From: Rhodopseudomonas sp. BAL398
GTDB taxonomy: Bacteria > Pseudomonadota > Alphaproteobacteria > Rhizobiales > Xanthobacteraceae
DNA: 64,000 nt
Direction: 5' to 3'
NCBI RefSeq assembly: GCF_033001325.1
Contig: NZ_CP133111.1
Coordinates: 4,046,501 to 4,110,500, forward strand
Made by a program: the position numbers and the translations under genes. The notes under the pieces are model-generated. The model saw only the letters and a program-made list of their open reading frames with translations. It searched no databases and was not told the DNA's origin. Shown piece after piece: positions 1 through 10,661 of the stretch. How positions within the stretch are numbered: position 1 is the stretch's first letter; each line of letters begins with the position of its first letter.

Positions 1-86
1 AGTCGCGCCCCTCGTTCCGCCCGCTGCTCAGCGAATGGCTGGCCGGGGTGCCGGCCTCGCGCACTTATGTCGATCTGGATTTTTGA
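1..86 (+). CDS. C-terminal end of a glutathione S-transferase family protein (partial)
   Basis: An open frame enters from the left edge and stops at TGA 84-86. The 27 visible residues end in YVDLDF and contain RPSFRPLLSEWLAG. This resembles the C-terminal tail of a common rhizobial glutathione S-transferase (RPSF..LL...PG.P....YADLDF), which is often found just upstream of queG. No catalytic domain is visible, so the assignment rests on the tail and on context only. Confidence 0.45.
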   Translation, partial: SRPSFRPLLSEWLAGVPASRTYVDLDF

Positions 87-133
87 CGGCGTTTCGGCGA
101 TCCCCACTCGCATTGGTCCAGAGCCCCTCACCC

Positions 134-172
134 GGATTGCTTCGCAATCCGACCTCTCCCTATGGGAGAGGT
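134..172. repeat. Two adjacent perfect hairpins between the GST tail and queG
   Basis: GGATTGC-TTC-GCAATCC (134-150) is followed at once by ACCTCTCCC-TAT-GGGAGAGGT (152-172). Both have perfect arms and 3-nt loops. Paired hairpins of this kind are dispersed intergenic repeats in Bradyrhizobiaceae genomes. They could also end transcription of the upstream gene, but there is no U-tract. Confidence 0.6.
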
Positions 173-204
173 AAAGACGTCGCGCGCGGCAGCAGCCGGT
201 TTCC

Positions 205-1341
<1,137 letters not shown>

Positions 1342-1383
1342 GAGCCTGACTGAAATGGCAACCAATAGGGTCGCACTCGATTT

Positions 1384-1490
1384 CGTCGTTGCGAGCCGAG
1401 GCCGGCGCGTAGCGCCGTCCGAAAGCGAAGCAATCCAGGAGCCGGCAAGCAAAGACTGGATTGCTTCGTCGCTCCGCTCCTCGCAAAGAC
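1384..1490. repeat. Imperfect palindromic intergenic repeat
   Basis: Outer arms CGTCGTTGCGAG (1384-1395) and CTCGCAAAGACG (1479-1490) enclose a perfect inner pair, GAAGCAATCCAG (1427-1438) and CTGGATTGCTTC (1456-1467). The layout (TTGCGAG...GCAATCCA...TGGATTGC...CTCGCAA) matches the abundant dispersed palindromic element of Bradyrhizobium-type genomes. It sits between two convergent genes and carries no plausible ORF. Confidence 0.65.
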
Positions 1491-1563
1491 GAACTTGAAT
1501 GCCGGATTCTATCCGTCGTTTTCGAGTCAGCCTCTCACCATGAGGCGATCTCTGCGCAGGACC

Positions 1564-2358
1564 CTACGCGAATTCCTGCACCGCCGCGATGATCCGCGCG
1601 ATGTCCTGCGGCCGGCTCAGGCGGTGGTCGCCATCCTGGATCAGGGTCAGCACCACATCGTCGCTGGGCAGCCGGTCGGTCAGCGCGAAGGCGTGCCGCC
1701 ACGGCACGTCGGGGTCCTGCGTGCCCTGCAGGATGCGCACCGGGCAGCCGAGCGAGATCGCGCCGCCGAGCACCAGATGTTTGCGGCCGTCCTCGATCAG
1801 CGCGCGGGTGATCGGATAGGGCTCGCCATAATCCGACGGCCGCAGCCAGACACCGGTGGTTTCGATCTGGGTGCGAATCTGCGGGGGAAACGCCTTCCAC
1901 ATCAATTCCTCGGTGAAATCCGCCGCCGGCGCGATCAGCACCAAGGCGGCCAGGCTGGCTCGCTTGGCGCCGCGCCGCGCCAATTCGCGCGCCAGCAGCA
2001 GCGCGATCCAGCCGCCCATCGAGGATCCGACCACGATCTGCGGACCTTCGCAGCAGGATTCGAACACCGCCAGACTGTCTTCGAGCCAGCGCCCGATGGT
2101 GCCGTCGGCAAAGGCGCCCCCCGACTCGCCATGGCCGGAATAATCGAATCGAACACAGGCGCGGCCGCTCTCGGCTGCCCATTGATCCAGCGCCGCAGCC
2201 TTGGTGCCCTTCATGTCGGACAGAAAGCCGCCGAGCCACAGCAGCCCGGGCGACGAACCCGGCCGGGCCCGAACTGCGATCGCGCGCTGATCGGAACCGT
2301 TGCCGACCGCGATGAAAGTCGGGCTCTGCCCGGTGAAGCCGCTGGATGGATTGGTCAT
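1564..2358 (-). CDS. Alpha/beta hydrolase (ABHD10-like serine esterase)
   Basis: A 264-residue alpha/beta-hydrolase. It has the oxyanion-loop region LLWLGGFLSDMKG (about 39-51), the HGES-type motif FDYSGHGESGG (71-81), the nucleophile elbow GSSMGG with Ser113, a late acid in GTQDPDVPW and a catalytic His in DGDHRLSR near the C terminus. The pattern resembles bacterial relatives of human ABHD10, an acyl-protein or acyl-glucuronide esterase; the true substrate is unknown. The start at 2358 (MTNPSSG) is preferred over a longer in-frame start at 2517, whose extra 53 residues look non-coding. It is divergent from infC. Confidence 0.85.
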   Translation of the reverse strand: MTNPSSGFTGQSPTFIAVGNGSDQRAIAVRARPGSSPGLLWLGGFLSDMKGTKAAALDQWAAESGRACVRFDYSGHGESGGAFADGTIGRWLEDSLAVFESCCEGPQIVVGSSMGGWIALLLARELARRGAKRASLAALVLIAPAADFTEELMWKAFPPQIRTQIETTGVWLRPSDYGEPYPITRALIEDGRKHLVLGGAISLGCPVRILQGTQDPDVPWRHAFALTDRLPSDDVVLTLIQDGDHRLSRPQDIARIIAAVQEFA

Positions 2359-2634
2359 GCAAACCTCGCTGTGGAGCGCTGTTTGCGGCAACCCCTTTCG
2401 CCCGTCAACGGCCGCGCCGCTCGCTCTGCGACGTTGGACCGCAGGAACCGGTCCGCCGGCCCAAAGTTTGCCGCCTATCGACGGAATAGCGCTTGGCGCG
2501 TCCAAAATGCCGCGCAATGGGCGGTTTTCTTGGTGTTAGGCGGAAGTCTGCTTGCCGGTCCGGCCTTATTCCGTCACACTGCGACGCGATCAGCGACCAT
2601 GGCCCCGGTTTTTGACCCGGGGACGACTTCCGTT

Positions 2635-2664
2635 TTGCGTCAAGTCGCACTCTGACCTATATAG
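2635..2664 (+). promoter_or_regulatory. Probable sigma70-type promoter of infC
   Basis: TTGCGT (2635-2640) and TATATA (2658-2663) are separated by exactly 17 nt, 78-107 nt upstream of the infC start. A small hairpin CCCCGG...CCGGGG lies just before it (about 2603-2622). This is prediction from spacing and sequence only. Confidence 0.5.
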
Positions 2665-2741
2665 AGCGCATGATCTGATCGCCTAAGCCCAGCTTTGACG
2701 GATCATTCGCCGCCGACATTCACAATTTTGGAGAGCCACCC

Positions 2742-3281
2742 ATTCGCCGTCCCAACAGAGCCCCGCCCGCCGCAACCAAAGACGGGCCGCGCACCAACGA
2801 TGAAATCCGCAACGCCCAGGTTCAGCTGATTGATCAGACAGGCCTCAACCACGGCACTGTCGAAACGGCAACCGCTGTGAAAATGGCGATGGATGCCGGC
2901 ATGGATCTGGTCGAGATTTCGCCCAACAACAATCCTCCCGTTTGCAAGATTATGGATTACGGGAAGTTTAAATATTCGGCCCAGAAGAAGGCCGCCGAGG
3001 CCCGCAAGAAGCAGAAGATCGTCGAAATCAAGGAGATCAAGCTCCGGCCGATGATCGACGATCACGATTACGACGTGAAGATGCGGGCCATGCAGCGGTT
3101 CTTCGAGGAAGGCGACAAGGTCAAGATCACCTTGCGCTATCGCGGCCGCGAAATGGCGCATCAGGAAATCGGCACCAAGCTGTTGGACAAGGTCAAGGCC
3201 GACGTCGCCGAATACGCCAAGGTCGAGCAGGACGCCCGCTTCGAAGGCCGCCAGGTCGTCATGGTGCTGGCGCCGCGCTGA
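2742..3281 (+). CDS. infC: Translation initiation factor IF-3 (AUU start)
   Basis: IF-3 binds the 30S subunit and proofreads initiator tRNA and start codons. The 179-residue frame starts at the non-standard codon ATT (2742), preceded by GGAGAG. Only with this start is the conserved N-terminal region complete (RRPNRAPPA, then [16 protein letters not shown]); the first in-frame ATG at 2880 would delete about 46 residues of the N-terminal domain. Conserved blocks include [14 protein letters not shown] and the C-terminal ILRYRGRE-type segment ([16 protein letters not shown]). The AUU start is the classical autoregulation device of infC. It is followed by a strong terminator and then rpmI-rplT. 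Confidence 0.97.
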   Translation: MRRPNRAPPAATKDGPRTNDEIRNAQVQLIDQTGLNHGTVETATAVKMAMDAGMDLVEISPNNNPPVCKIMDYGKFKYSAQKKAAEARKKQKIVEIKEIKLRPMIDDHDYDVKMRAMQRFFEEGDKVKITLRYRGREMAHQEIGTKLLDKVKADVAEYAKVEQDARFEGRQVVMVLAPR

Positions 3282-3326
3282 TCGCCCCCCTCACCGAATT
3301 GTTGAATTTGGTTGATTTCAAGTTTG

Positions 3327-3364
3327 GCCCGTCAGATCCCCGCGATCTGGCGGGCTTTGTTTTG
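3327..3364 (+). terminator. Rho-independent terminator after infC
   Basis: A 12-bp stem GCCCGTCAGATC (3327-3338) / GATCTGGCGGGC (3344-3355) has one G-U pair and a 5-nt loop, followed by TTTGTTTTG. It separates infC from rpmI-rplT, so those genes probably use a promoter of their own. Confidence 0.85.
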
Positions 3365-3427
3365 CAGGCTACGCCGCGGCCGAGAATTATCGATGGGCGG
3401 ATCTGCCGGCGCGCGCGGCGTTAAACA

Positions 3428-3456
3428 TTGCCAATCTGGCGTGGCTCTGCCATAAG
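3428..3456 (+). promoter_or_regulatory. Candidate promoter for rpmI-rplT
   Basis: TTGCCA (3428-3433), 17 nt, then CATAAG (3451-3456). It lies in the 336-bp gap between infC and rpmI, downstream of the infC terminator. The roughly 160-nt leader that would follow contains GC-rich imperfect hairpins just before rpmI and could host L20-type autoregulation, which is inference only. Confidence 0.4.
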
Positions 3457-3617
3457 CCCATCCTTCATCGCCCGGCTGATCAAGGGCTGCCGTGTCGATG
3501 ACCGTGCTGACCATGTCCGTAAGGACCAAAGTCGAGCACTTTCAACGCTCTAACGAGCATTTTAGCCGGCCTGACGTCCTTCGGGGCGCTTTCAGCGTGC
3601 GGTCACAGGAGAGCCAA

Positions 3618-3818
3618 ATGCCCAAGCTGAAGACCAAATCGGGCGCGAAGAAGCGCTTCAAAGTCACCGGGACCGGCAAAGTGATGTCGGCCCACGCCGG
3701 CAAGCGCCACGGCATGATCAAGCGGACGAAGAAGCAGATTCGTCAGCTGCGCGGCACCCGCGTTCTGTTCAAGACCGATGGCGACAACATCAAGAAGTAT
3801 TTCTTGCCGAACGCCTGA
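3618..3818 (+). CDS. rpmI: 50S ribosomal protein L35 (bL35)
   Basis: A 66-residue basic protein beginning [20 protein letters not shown] and containing [20 protein letters not shown], diagnostic of bL35 of the large ribosomal subunit. The start at 3618 is set by AGGAGAG 8 nt upstream; the longer in-frame extension back to 3492 has no ribosomal similarity. It is followed by rplT after 83 bp in the conserved infC-rpmI-rplT order. Confidence 0.97.
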   Translation: MPKLKTKSGAKKRFKVTGTGKVMSAHAGKRHGMIKRTKKQIRQLRGTRVLFKTDGDNIKKYFLPNA

Positions 3819-3901
3819 CCGTTCTGGCCGCATCCTGCGGCAACCTCATCAGGTCGCGTCCGCGCGACCATTCCACCAAATTCAGATGAAGGAGATCAGT
3901 C

Positions 3902-4261
3902 ATGGCTCGCGTCAAACGCGGTGTGACGGCTCACGCCAAGCATAAGAAAGTCTACAAGCTCGCCAAGGGTTTCCGTGGCCGGCGCAAGAACACCATCCGC
4001 ACCGCGAAGGCCGCGGTCGACAAGGCGGCGCAATACGCCTTCCGCGACCGCAAGCGCAAGAAGCGCACCTTCCGCGCGCTGTGGATCCAGCGCATCAACG
4101 CCGCGGTTCGTCCGCTCGGCATGACCTACAGCGTGTTCATCAACGGCCTCGCCAAGTCGGGCGTCACCGTCGACCGCAAGGTGCTGTCGGATCTGGCGAT
4201 CCACGAGCCGGCGACCTTCAATGCGATCGCCGAGAAGGCCAAGGCCGCGCTGGCGGCCTGA
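3902..4261 (+). CDS. rplT: 50S ribosomal protein L20 (bL20)
   Basis: The 119-residue protein begins [20 protein letters not shown] and contains [21 protein letters not shown] and [20 protein letters not shown], the bL20 signature; the length is typical. bL20 is needed for early 50S assembly and binds 23S rRNA. AAGGAGATCAGTC precedes the ATG. The gene lies in the conserved rpmI-rplT-pheS context. Confidence 0.97.
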   Translation: MARVKRGVTAHAKHKKVYKLAKGFRGRRKNTIRTAKAAVDKAAQYAFRDRKRKKRTFRALWIQRINAAVRPLGMTYSVFINGLAKSGVTVDRKVLSDLAIHEPATFNAIAEKAKAALAA

Positions 4262-4276
4262 GGCCACAACCGGGTT

Positions 4277-4381
4277 GACCGTCATCGCCGGGCAAAGCGC
4301 GAAGCGCGTCTTCGTGCTGCGCCCCGGCGGTCCATCATTCGAGAAGCGATGGATGCCCGGGTCAAGCCCGGGCATGACTTC
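4277..4381. repeat. Dispersed palindromic repeat, copy 1 (rplT-pheS gap)
   Basis: The segment starts GTCATCGCCGGGC and ends in GATGCCCGGGTCAAGCCCGGGCATGAC, the same end that recurs at 9157-9184. The internal hairpin GCCCGGG-TCAAG-CCCGGGC is nearly perfect. Related copies are at 9057-9184 and 23197-23283. These are intergenic repeats of the genome, here placed inside a translation operon, where they may affect the transcript end or stability. Confidence 0.7.
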
Positions 4382-4399
4382 TTGAAGGAGCGGTGACTG

Positions 4400-5482
4400 A
4401 TGTCTGACCTCGAAAAGCTGCAATCCCAGATCCTCGCCGATATCGCCGCCGCCGCCGACGAGGCCGCGATCGAAGCGGTGCGGGTCGGCGCCCTCGGCAA
4501 GAAGGGCGCGATCTCGGCGCTGCTGTCGACACTCGGCAAGATGACGCCCGAGCAGCGCAAGACCGAAGGCGCGGCGATCAACCTCGCCAAGGACAAGGTC
4601 ACGCAGGCGCTGACCGCGCGGCGCGATCTGCTCAAGGCCGCAGCGCTCGATGCCCGCCTCGCCTCGGAGACCATCGACGTCACTTTGCCGCTGCGCGACA
4701 CTCCGGCCGAACAGGGCCGGATCCATCCGCTCAGCCAGGTGATGGATGAACTCACCACCATCTTCGCCGATATGGGCTTTGCGATCGCCGAAGGTCCGGA
4801 CATCGAGACCGACGACTACAATTTCACCAAGTTGAATTTCCCCGAGGGCCATCCGGCCCGCGAGATGCACGACACCTTCTACTTCAACCCGAAGCCGGAC
4901 GGCTCGCGGCTGTTGCTGCGCACCCACACCTCGCCGGTGCAGGTCCGCACCATGCTGAACCAGCAGCCGCCGATCCGGGTGATCTGTCCGGGCCGCACCT
5001 ATCGCAGCGACTCTGACCAGACCCACACGCCGATGTTTCATCAGGTCGAGGGCCTGGTGATCGACAAGGGATCGCATCTCGGCCATCTGAAATGGATCCT
5101 GCACGAATTCTGCAAGGCGTTCTTCGAGGTCGACAACATCAACATGCGGTTCCGGCCGTCGTTCTTCCCCTTCACCGAGCCGTCGCTGGAAGTCGACATC
5201 CAGTGCCGCCGCGACAAGGGCGAGATCCGCTTCGGCGAGGGCGAGGACTGGCTGGAGATTCTCGGCTGCGGCATGGTGCACCCCAACGTGCTCTCCGCCT
5301 GCGGCATCGATCCCGACGTCTATCAGGGCTTCGCCTGGGGCATGGGCATCGACCGCATCGCGATGCTGAAATACGGCATGAGCGACCTGCGGCAATTGTT
5401 CGAGGGCGACGTCCGCTGGCTCAACCACTACGGCTTCAAGCCGCTCGACGTCCCGACGCTGGCGGGGGGATTGAGTTCGTGA
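4400..5482 (+). CDS. pheS: Phenylalanine-tRNA ligase alpha subunit
   Basis: Alpha subunit of the (alpha-beta)2 enzyme that charges tRNA-Phe in the cytoplasm. At 360 residues it has the usual length. An N-terminal coiled-coil tRNA-binding segment (1-about 90) is followed by the class II catalytic core. Visible motifs are motif 2 ([26 protein letters not shown]) and motif 3 ([21 protein letters not shown]), plus [29 protein letters not shown] precedes the ATG. pheT follows after an inserted DUF559 gene. Confidence 0.97.
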   Translation: MSDLEKLQSQILADIAAAADEAAIEAVRVGALGKKGAISALLSTLGKMTPEQRKTEGAAINLAKDKVTQALTARRDLLKAAALDARLASETIDVTLPLRDTPAEQGRIHPLSQVMDELTTIFADMGFAIAEGPDIETDDYNFTKLNFPEGHPAREMHDTFYFNPKPDGSRLLLRTHTSPVQVRTMLNQQPPIRVICPGRTYRSDSDQTHTPMFHQVEGLVIDKGSHLGHLKWILHEFCKAFFEVDNINMRFRPSFFPFTEPSLEVDIQCRRDKGEIRFGEGEDWLEILGCGMVHPNVLSACGIDPDVYQGFAWGMGIDRIAMLKYGMSDLRQLFEGDVRWLNHYGFKPLDVPTLAGGLSS

Positions 5483-5605
5483 GACAGGTTCAAGCAACTA
5501 CCCGCGCTACGCGGCGCAGTTGCTTCGACCTGAAGCCGCAATTGAAACCGCTCTGGGCTCAAGGCGCCAACCTGCGCCGGGCAAGTTCAACACGCTCAGT
5601 CTGTT

Positions 5606-5642
5606 CCCTCCCCCCTTGTGGGGGAGGGTCAGGGAGGGGGGT
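5606..5642. repeat. Left arm of a 37-bp inverted repeat flanking the DUF559 gene
   Basis: The arm begins CCCTCCCCCCTTGTGGGGG and ends AGGGAGGGGGGT. Its reverse complement occurs at 6021-6057 with a single mismatch (36 of 37). Together the arms bracket exactly one gene inserted between pheS and pheT. The purine-rich 3' part of this arm also supplies the Shine-Dalgarno sequence of that gene. Confidence 0.85.
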
Positions 5643-5649
5643 GGCCGCG

Positions 5650-6108
5650 ATGAACCACGCCAAGGTGAACCAACGTCAGCGCGACAGAGCCAAGCAGCTA
5701 CGGCAGGCCATGACTCCAGCAGAGACGCTGCTCTGGCGCTATCTCAAAGCCCATCGCATCGATGGATTGGGCTTTCGTCGGCAAATGCCTATCAAAAACT
5801 TTATCGTTGATTTCGTCTGTCTTGCGGCGAAGTTGATCGTCGAACTGGACGGAGAATCCCACAATTTCGAATCCCAGTTGCAAGCAGATGACGTCCGCGA
5901 TGCGTTCTTTGCGTCCGAGGGCTTTGCGGTCCTGCGATTCACGAATGATCAGGTGATGTCGGACCTGGAAGGCGTGATCGAGGTCGTTCGACAGACAGCA
6001 CGCGCACGCATCCGCAGCTTACCCCCCTCCCTGGCCCTCCCCCACAAGGGGGGAGGGGACCGTGGACTGAAACGCGATGCGGGTTCAGACGGAAGTAACA
6101 ACCAATGA
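5650..6108 (+). CDS. DUF559 domain protein (Vsr-like endonuclease fold) inside the pheST operon
   Basis: A 152-residue DUF559 protein. The N-terminal helix is [20 protein letters not shown] (about 9-28), followed by [21 protein letters not shown], the core motif of this very-short-patch-repair-like nuclease family (D in IVDFVC, E in [10 protein letters not shown]), and a C-terminal [10 protein letters not shown]. The function of the family is unproven. The last 20 or so residues are encoded by the right inverted repeat and are probably not conserved. Its TGA overlaps the pheT ATG (ATGA), so translation is likely coupled to pheT. A GTG at 5641 is an alternative start. Confidence 0.85.
   Translation: MNHAKVNQRQRDRAKQLRQAMTPAETLLWRYLKAHRIDGLGFRRQMPIKNFIVDFVCLAAKLIVELDGESHNFESQLQADDVRDAFFASEGFAVLRFTNDQVMSDLEGVIEVVRQTARARIRSLPPSLALPHKGGGDRGLKRDAGSDGSNNQ
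6021..6057. repeat. Right arm of the 37-bp inverted repeat flanking the DUF559 gene
   Basis: ACCCCCCTCCCTGGCCCTCC continues to GGGGGGAGGG. It is the reverse complement of 5606-5642 except for one base and overlaps the 3' end of the DUF559 frame. No target-site duplication could be identified by eye. Confidence 0.85.
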
Positions 6109-8510
6109 AATTCTCGCTCTCCTGGCTCAAAGATCATCTCGACACCGACGCGCCGCTGGAGGTGCTGGCCGACAAGCTCACCATGATCGGGCTCGAGGTC
6201 GAAGGCATCGAGGACAAGGCCAAGCTGCTGAAGCCTTTCAGCATCGCGCGGATCGTCTCCGCCGAGCAGCATCCCAACGCCGACCGGTTGCGGGTGTGCA
6301 AGGTCGATACCGGCGCGGGGGAACCGCTGCAGGTGGTGTGCGGCGCGCCGAATGCGCGCGCCGGCCTGAAGACCGTGTTCGCGGCGCCCGGCACCTATAT
6401 CCCGGCCAAGGACTTCACCATCAGCGTCGGCAATATCCGCGGCGTCGAGAGCCAGGGCATGATGTGCTCGGCCGGCGAGCTGGCGCTGCCGGACACTATC
6501 GACGGCATCATCGAGCTGCCCGACGACGCGCCGGTCGGCGCGTCCTATGCGGAATGGGCCGGGCTCGGCGATCCGGTGCTGGACATCAATCTCACGCCGA
6601 ACCGGCAGGACTGCACCGGCGTGCACGGCATCGCCCGCGATCTCGCCGCCGCCGATATGGGCAAATTCAAAGACCCGGCGATCAAGCAGGTCAAAGGCGA
6701 ATTCCCCTGCCCGGTGATGGTGATGATCGAGGACCAGACGCTGTGTCCGGGCTTCGCGATGCGGCTGGTGCGCGGCGTGACAAACGGCCCGTCGCCGGAG
6801 TGGCTGCAGCAGCGGCTGACCTCGATCGGGCTGCGACCGATCAATGCGCTGGTCGACATCACCAATTTCATGACCTTCGACCGCGGCCGGCCGCTGCATG
6901 TGTTCGACGCCGCCAAGGTAATGGGCAATCTCACGGTGCGCCGCGCCCATGACGGCGAAACGCTGCTGGCGCTGGACGGCCGCACCTATACGCTCGACAG
7001 CAAGGCCTGCGTGATCGCCGACGATTGCGGCGTCGAATCGCTGGCCGGCATCATGGGCGGCGAGGCCTCCGGCTGTTCGGAGCACACCACCGACGTGCTG
7101 ATCGAATCGGCGCTGTGGAACGAGATCAACATCGCCCAGACCGGCCGCCGGCTCGGGATCAATTCCGACGCACGCTACCGCTTCGAGCGCGGCGTCGACC
7201 CGGCCTTCATGCTGCCGGGCCTCGAAATGGCGACCAGGCTGGTGCTCGAGATCTGCGGCGGCTCGCCGTCCGAAATCGTCCATGTCGGCGATGCCTTCGG
7301 CGACGATCGCGTGATCGATTTCCCGCTCGCCGAGGTCAAGCGCCTTGCCGGCATCGACGTGCCGCTGATCGAGCTGCGGCTGATCCTGACAAGGCTCGGC
7401 TTTACCCTTGCCGGCAACGGTCCGGTGATGAAGGTCGCGATCCCGTCATGGCGCAGCGACGTCCATGGCAAGGCCGATATCGTCGAGGAGATCGTTCGCA
7501 TCTATGGCGTCGACAAGGTGCCGATGACGCCGTTCGAGCGCGGCGAGAGCCCACGCAAGCCGGTGCTGACCCAGATCCAGCTGCGCACCCGCCGCGCCAA
7601 GCGCGCGCTCGCCGCGCGCGGGCTGGTCGAGGCGGTGACCTGGTCGTTCATTTCCAGGCCGCACGCCGAAGCGTTCGGCGGCGGCGCGCCCGAGCTGGCG
7701 CTGGCCAACCCGATCGCCGCGGATCTGTCCGATATGCGGCCGAGCCTGCTGCCGAGCCTGATCGCCGCGACGCAAGCCAATGCAGACCGCGGCGCCGCCG
7801 ATCTGGCGCTGTTCGAGGTCGGCCAGATCTTCAAGGGCGACCGGCCGCAGGACCAGTTCGTCGCAGCCGCCGGTATCCGTCGCGGCGTTGCCTCGGCCAA
7901 GGGGCTCGGCCGGCACTGGTCTGGGTCGGCCAATGCCGATGCGCTCGACGCCAAGGCCGATGCCTTCGCCGTGCTGGCCGCCGCCGGCGCGCCGATGCAG
8001 GCGCTGCAGGTGACCCCCGGCGGCGCCAGTTGGCTGCATCCGGGCCGCTCCGGCACCATCCAGATCGGGCCGCAAAATATTCTCGGCTATTTCGGCGAGC
8101 TGCATCCGCGCACGCTGGAGGCGCTCGGCGCCGACGGCCCGCTGATCGCCTTCGAGGTGATCCTCGACAAGATTCCGGATGCCAAGCAGAAGCCGACCCG
8201 CGCCAAGCCGGTGCTGGAGCTCTCCGCATTCCAGCCGGTGTCCCGCGACTTCGCCTTCATCGTCGATCGTGCCGTCAAGGCCAGCGACATCGTCCGCGCC
8301 GCGCAGAACGTCGACAAGAAGCTGATCACCGCGGTCAGCGTGTTCGACGTCTATGAGGGCAAGGGCATCGACGAGAGCAAGAAATCCATCGCGATCGCAG
8401 TGACCATCCAGCCGCGCGAAAAAACCTTGACCGATCAGGAGATCGACGCGGTCGGCGGCAAGATCGTCGCCGAAGTCACCAAGAAGACCGGCGGCACGCT
8501 GCGCGGCTGA
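6105..8510 (+). CDS. pheT: Phenylalanine-tRNA ligase beta subunit
   Basis: The 801-residue beta subunit starts [19 protein letters not shown]. It contains the N-terminal EMAP/OB tRNA-binding domain (about 40-150; [15 protein letters not shown]), the B3/B4 editing domain (about 200-380; [10 protein letters not shown]), the B5 domain (about 400-480), the catalytic-like core and the C-terminal anticodon-binding FDX-ACB domain (about 705-800; [12 protein letters not shown]). The length is normal and no break is seen. It overlaps the upstream DUF559 stop by ATGA. Confidence 0.97.
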   Translation: MKFSLSWLKDHLDTDAPLEVLADKLTMIGLEVEGIEDKAKLLKPFSIARIVSAEQHPNADRLRVCKVDTGAGEPLQVVCGAPNARAGLKTVFAAPGTYIPAKDFTISVGNIRGVESQGMMCSAGELALPDTIDGIIELPDDAPVGASYAEWAGLGDPVLDINLTPNRQDCTGVHGIARDLAAADMGKFKDPAIKQVKGEFPCPVMVMIEDQTLCPGFAMRLVRGVTNGPSPEWLQQRLTSIGLRPINALVDITNFMTFDRGRPLHVFDAAKVMGNLTVRRAHDGETLLALDGRTYTLDSKACVIADDCGVESLAGIMGGEASGCSEHTTDVLIESALWNEINIAQTGRRLGINSDARYRFERGVDPAFMLPGLEMATRLVLEICGGSPSEIVHVGDAFGDDRVIDFPLAEVKRLAGIDVPLIELRLILTRLGFTLAGNGPVMKVAIPSWRSDVHGKADIVEEIVRIYGVDKVPMTPFERGESPRKPVLTQIQLRTRRAKRALAARGLVEAVTWSFISRPHAEAFGGGAPELALANPIAADLSDMRPSLLPSLIAATQANADRGAADLALFEVGQIFKGDRPQDQFVAAAGIRRGVASAKGLGRHWSGSANADALDAKADAFAVLAAAGAPMQALQVTPGGASWLHPGRSGTIQIGPQNILGYFGELHPRTLEALGADGPLIAFEVILDKIPDAKQKPTRAKPVLELSAFQPVSRDFAFIVDRAVKASDIVRAAQNVDKKLITAVSVFDVYEGKGIDESKKSIAIAVTIQPREKTLTDQEIDAVGGKIVAEVTKKTGGTLRG

Positions 8511-8536
8511 TCGCCGCCTCGGCTCGCCGGCTCGGA

Positions 8537-9007
8537 TCAACCAGTCGGCGGCGGCCGCGTCGACGTCGCGGGCGGCTCGCGCCAGGCGCCGGCATTGCGG
8601 CCGGCGATCATCCAATAGATCACGCCGCCGAGAATCCCCGCCCCGGTCATGATCTCGAGATGACGGCGCACGATGCCGTCGAATTGCATCGTCGCCGGAT
8701 CGAACGGAATCAGCCCGAGATAACAGGCGAGCCCGACCGCGGCGCCGCCCAGCGCATAGGCCAGCGCGCTGCGGATATAGAACGCCTCGGTGACCACCAC
8801 CACGATCAGCGCCGGCAGCAGCGCAAAGCCGCTGACGAAGATGAAACCGAAGCCCAGCACGATGTTGAGCGCGTCCTGGTCGACCGGCCCGACGCGCAGA
8901 TCGCTGAATTCCGGATACAGCACCGCGCCGACCACCACGATCCCCGCCACCATGCAAGCGACGATGAAGCCGAATGCGATCACGAACAGCCGGCCGATCA
9001 GGGACAT
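8537..9007 (-). CDS. Hypothetical inner-membrane protein, four predicted helices
   Basis: A 156-residue hydrophobic protein. Helices are visible at about 5-30 (LFVIAFGFIVACMVAGIVVV), 48-72, 78-98 and 118-135 (MTGAGILGGVIYWMIAG), and the tail is a polar proline-rich stretch. No enzymatic motif is recognised. The start at 9007 is chosen because the first helix begins right after it; the longer frame to 9124 runs into the intergenic repeat. It is convergent with pheT. Confidence 0.7.
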   Translation of the reverse strand: MSLIGRLFVIAFGFIVACMVAGIVVVGAVLYPEFSDLRVGPVDQDALNIVLGFGFIFVSGFALLPALIVVVVTEAFYIRSALAYALGGAAVGLACYLGLIPFDPATMQFDGIVRRHLEIMTGAGILGGVIYWMIAGRNAGAWREPPATSTRPPPTG

Positions 9008-9056
9008 AGATGCGGTCCAGAAAGATGCAGCACCAACAACGACGGCCTCCCGATCG

Positions 9057-9184
9057 TCATGGCCGGGCGTGTCCCGCCTGCGGGGCCGAAGCCCCTTCGT
9101 CGCGGCGAAGGCCCGGCCATCCACGTATTCAGGGATTTGCGCGCCGTGAAGGCGTGGATGCCCGGGTCAAGCCCGGGCATGACG
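9057..9184. repeat. Dispersed palindromic repeat, copy 2
   Basis: It begins GTCATGGCCGGGC and ends GATGCCCGGGTCAAGCCCGG followed by GCATGAC, identical in its last 27 bases or so to copy 1 at 4355-4381. Internal inverted segments make an extended fold-back possible. It fills the 214-bp gap between two minus-strand genes. Confidence 0.7.
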
Positions 9185-9221
9185 AACTCGAATGCCCTGC
9201 CCGTTTGACACGAGAACCGCA

Positions 9222-10418
9222 TCAATCCGTCATCGCCATCGCACGCAGCGCGTCGCGCTCGCGCACCGACAATTTTTCGGTTTCAGATTTCAGCTGCCCG
9301 CAGGCGGCCAGGATATCGCGGCCGCGCGGGGTGCGCACCGGCGACGAATAGCCGGCGTTGAAAATATATTCGGAAAATTTCTCGATCTGATCCCAATCCG
9401 AGCATTGGTAGCGCGTGCCCGGCCAGGGATTGAACGGGATCAGATTGATCTTGGCCGGAATGCCTTTCAGCATTTTCACCAGCAGCTTGGCGTCGTCGAG
9501 CGAATCGTTGACGTCCTTCAGCATCACATATTCGAAGGTGATGCGCCGCGCGTTGGAGGCGCCGGGATAATCGCGGCAGGCCTGCAGCAATTCGGCCAGC
9601 GGATATTTCTTGTTGATCGGCACCAGTTCGTCGCGCAATTCGTCGCGCACCGCGTGCAGCGAGATCGCCAGCATGACGCCGATTTCCTCGCCGGTGCGCA
9701 TGATGTTCGGCACCACGCCGGAGGTCGACAGCGTGACGCGGCGGCGTGAAATGCCGATGCCTTCATTGTCGGAAACAATCAGCAGCGCGTCGCGCACCGC
9801 TTCGAAATTGTACAGCGGCTCGCCCATGCCCATCATCACCACATTGGTCACCAGGCGATTGCCGTTGGGCGTGGCGCGGTCGGCCCAATCATTGAGCCGA
9901 TCCCGCGCCACCATCACCTGGCCGACGATCTCGCCGGCGGTGAGGTTGCGCACCAGCCTTTGCGTGCCGGTGTGGCAGAACGAGCAGTTCAGCGTGCAGC
10001 CGACCTGGCTGGAGACGCACAACGTGCCGCGATCGGTTTCCGGGATGTAGACGCACTCGACCTCATGGGCCTTTTCGACCGAATCGCCGCTCGGCAGCCG
10101 CAGCAGCCATTTGCGGGTTCCGTCGTTGGAAATCTGTTCGGCCACCACTTCGGGCCGCGCCACCGTGAAATGTTGCGCGAGTTGGCCGCGCATCTCCTTG
10201 GAGATGCTGGTCATCTCTTCAAATTCCTGGGCGCCGCGAACATAGATCCAGTGCCACAGCTGCTGCGCCCGCATCTTGCGCTGGGCTTGTAGCACCCCGA
10301 TGGCGCCGAGCTGCGTCGCCAATTCGGCGCGCGACAGCCCGATCAGCGACGGCTTAGCCGGCGGCACATAGGTTTCGAGCGCGATCTTTTCGAGCGGGGC
10401 GGCCGTTGACAGGGTCAT
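9222..10418 (-). CDS. rlmN: Dual-specificity 23S rRNA/tRNA m2A methyltransferase RlmN
   Basis: A radical-SAM enzyme that methylates C2 of A2503 in 23S rRNA and A37 in some tRNAs. In 398 residues it shows the N-terminal HhH-like region ([12 protein letters not shown]), the radical SAM triad [11 protein letters not shown] (CX3CX2C), [12 protein letters not shown], and the C-terminal [12 protein letters not shown] and [15 protein letters not shown] with the second methyl-carrier cysteine. The start at 10418 ([11 protein letters not shown]) is preferred; the longer frame to 10580 is not family-like. It is transcribed alone. Confidence 0.95.
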   Translation of the reverse strand: MTLSTAAPLEKIALETYVPPAKPSLIGLSRAELATQLGAIGVLQAQRKMRAQQLWHWIYVRGAQEFEEMTSISKEMRGQLAQHFTVARPEVVAEQISNDGTRKWLLRLPSGDSVEKAHEVECVYIPETDRGTLCVSSQVGCTLNCSFCHTGTQRLVRNLTAGEIVGQVMVARDRLNDWADRATPNGNRLVTNVVMMGMGEPLYNFEAVRDALLIVSDNEGIGISRRRVTLSTSGVVPNIMRTGEEIGVMLAISLHAVRDELRDELVPINKKYPLAELLQACRDYPGASNARRITFEYVMLKDVNDSLDDAKLLVKMLKGIPAKINLIPFNPWPGTRYQCSDWDQIEKFSEYIFNAGYSSPVRTPRGRDILAACGQLKSETEKLSVRERDALRAMAMTD

Positions 10419-10661
10419 TGCATCACATCTGTAGGGCGGGCGAAGCGCATTTTCGCCCGCCATTCGCAACGAAAAGCCCTCATATCCGGGGGCAGCCGCC
10501 ATTTGGCCGGCAGCGCCAGGATAGAGGCATGTCGATCCTGACCGCTTACGGAACCCGACGATAGCCGGGTTCCGCAGCATGCAACAGCATCATGACCTCA
10601 GATAGGCTTTCCGGCGCCCGCTGAAAAGGCGCGAATTGCAGCATGATGAACGCTGTCGCCG

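Noticed and set aside
3896-5497. Long minus-strand frame opposite rplT and pheS
   Set aside because: Antisense of certain ribosomal and synthetase genes; no recognisable motif.
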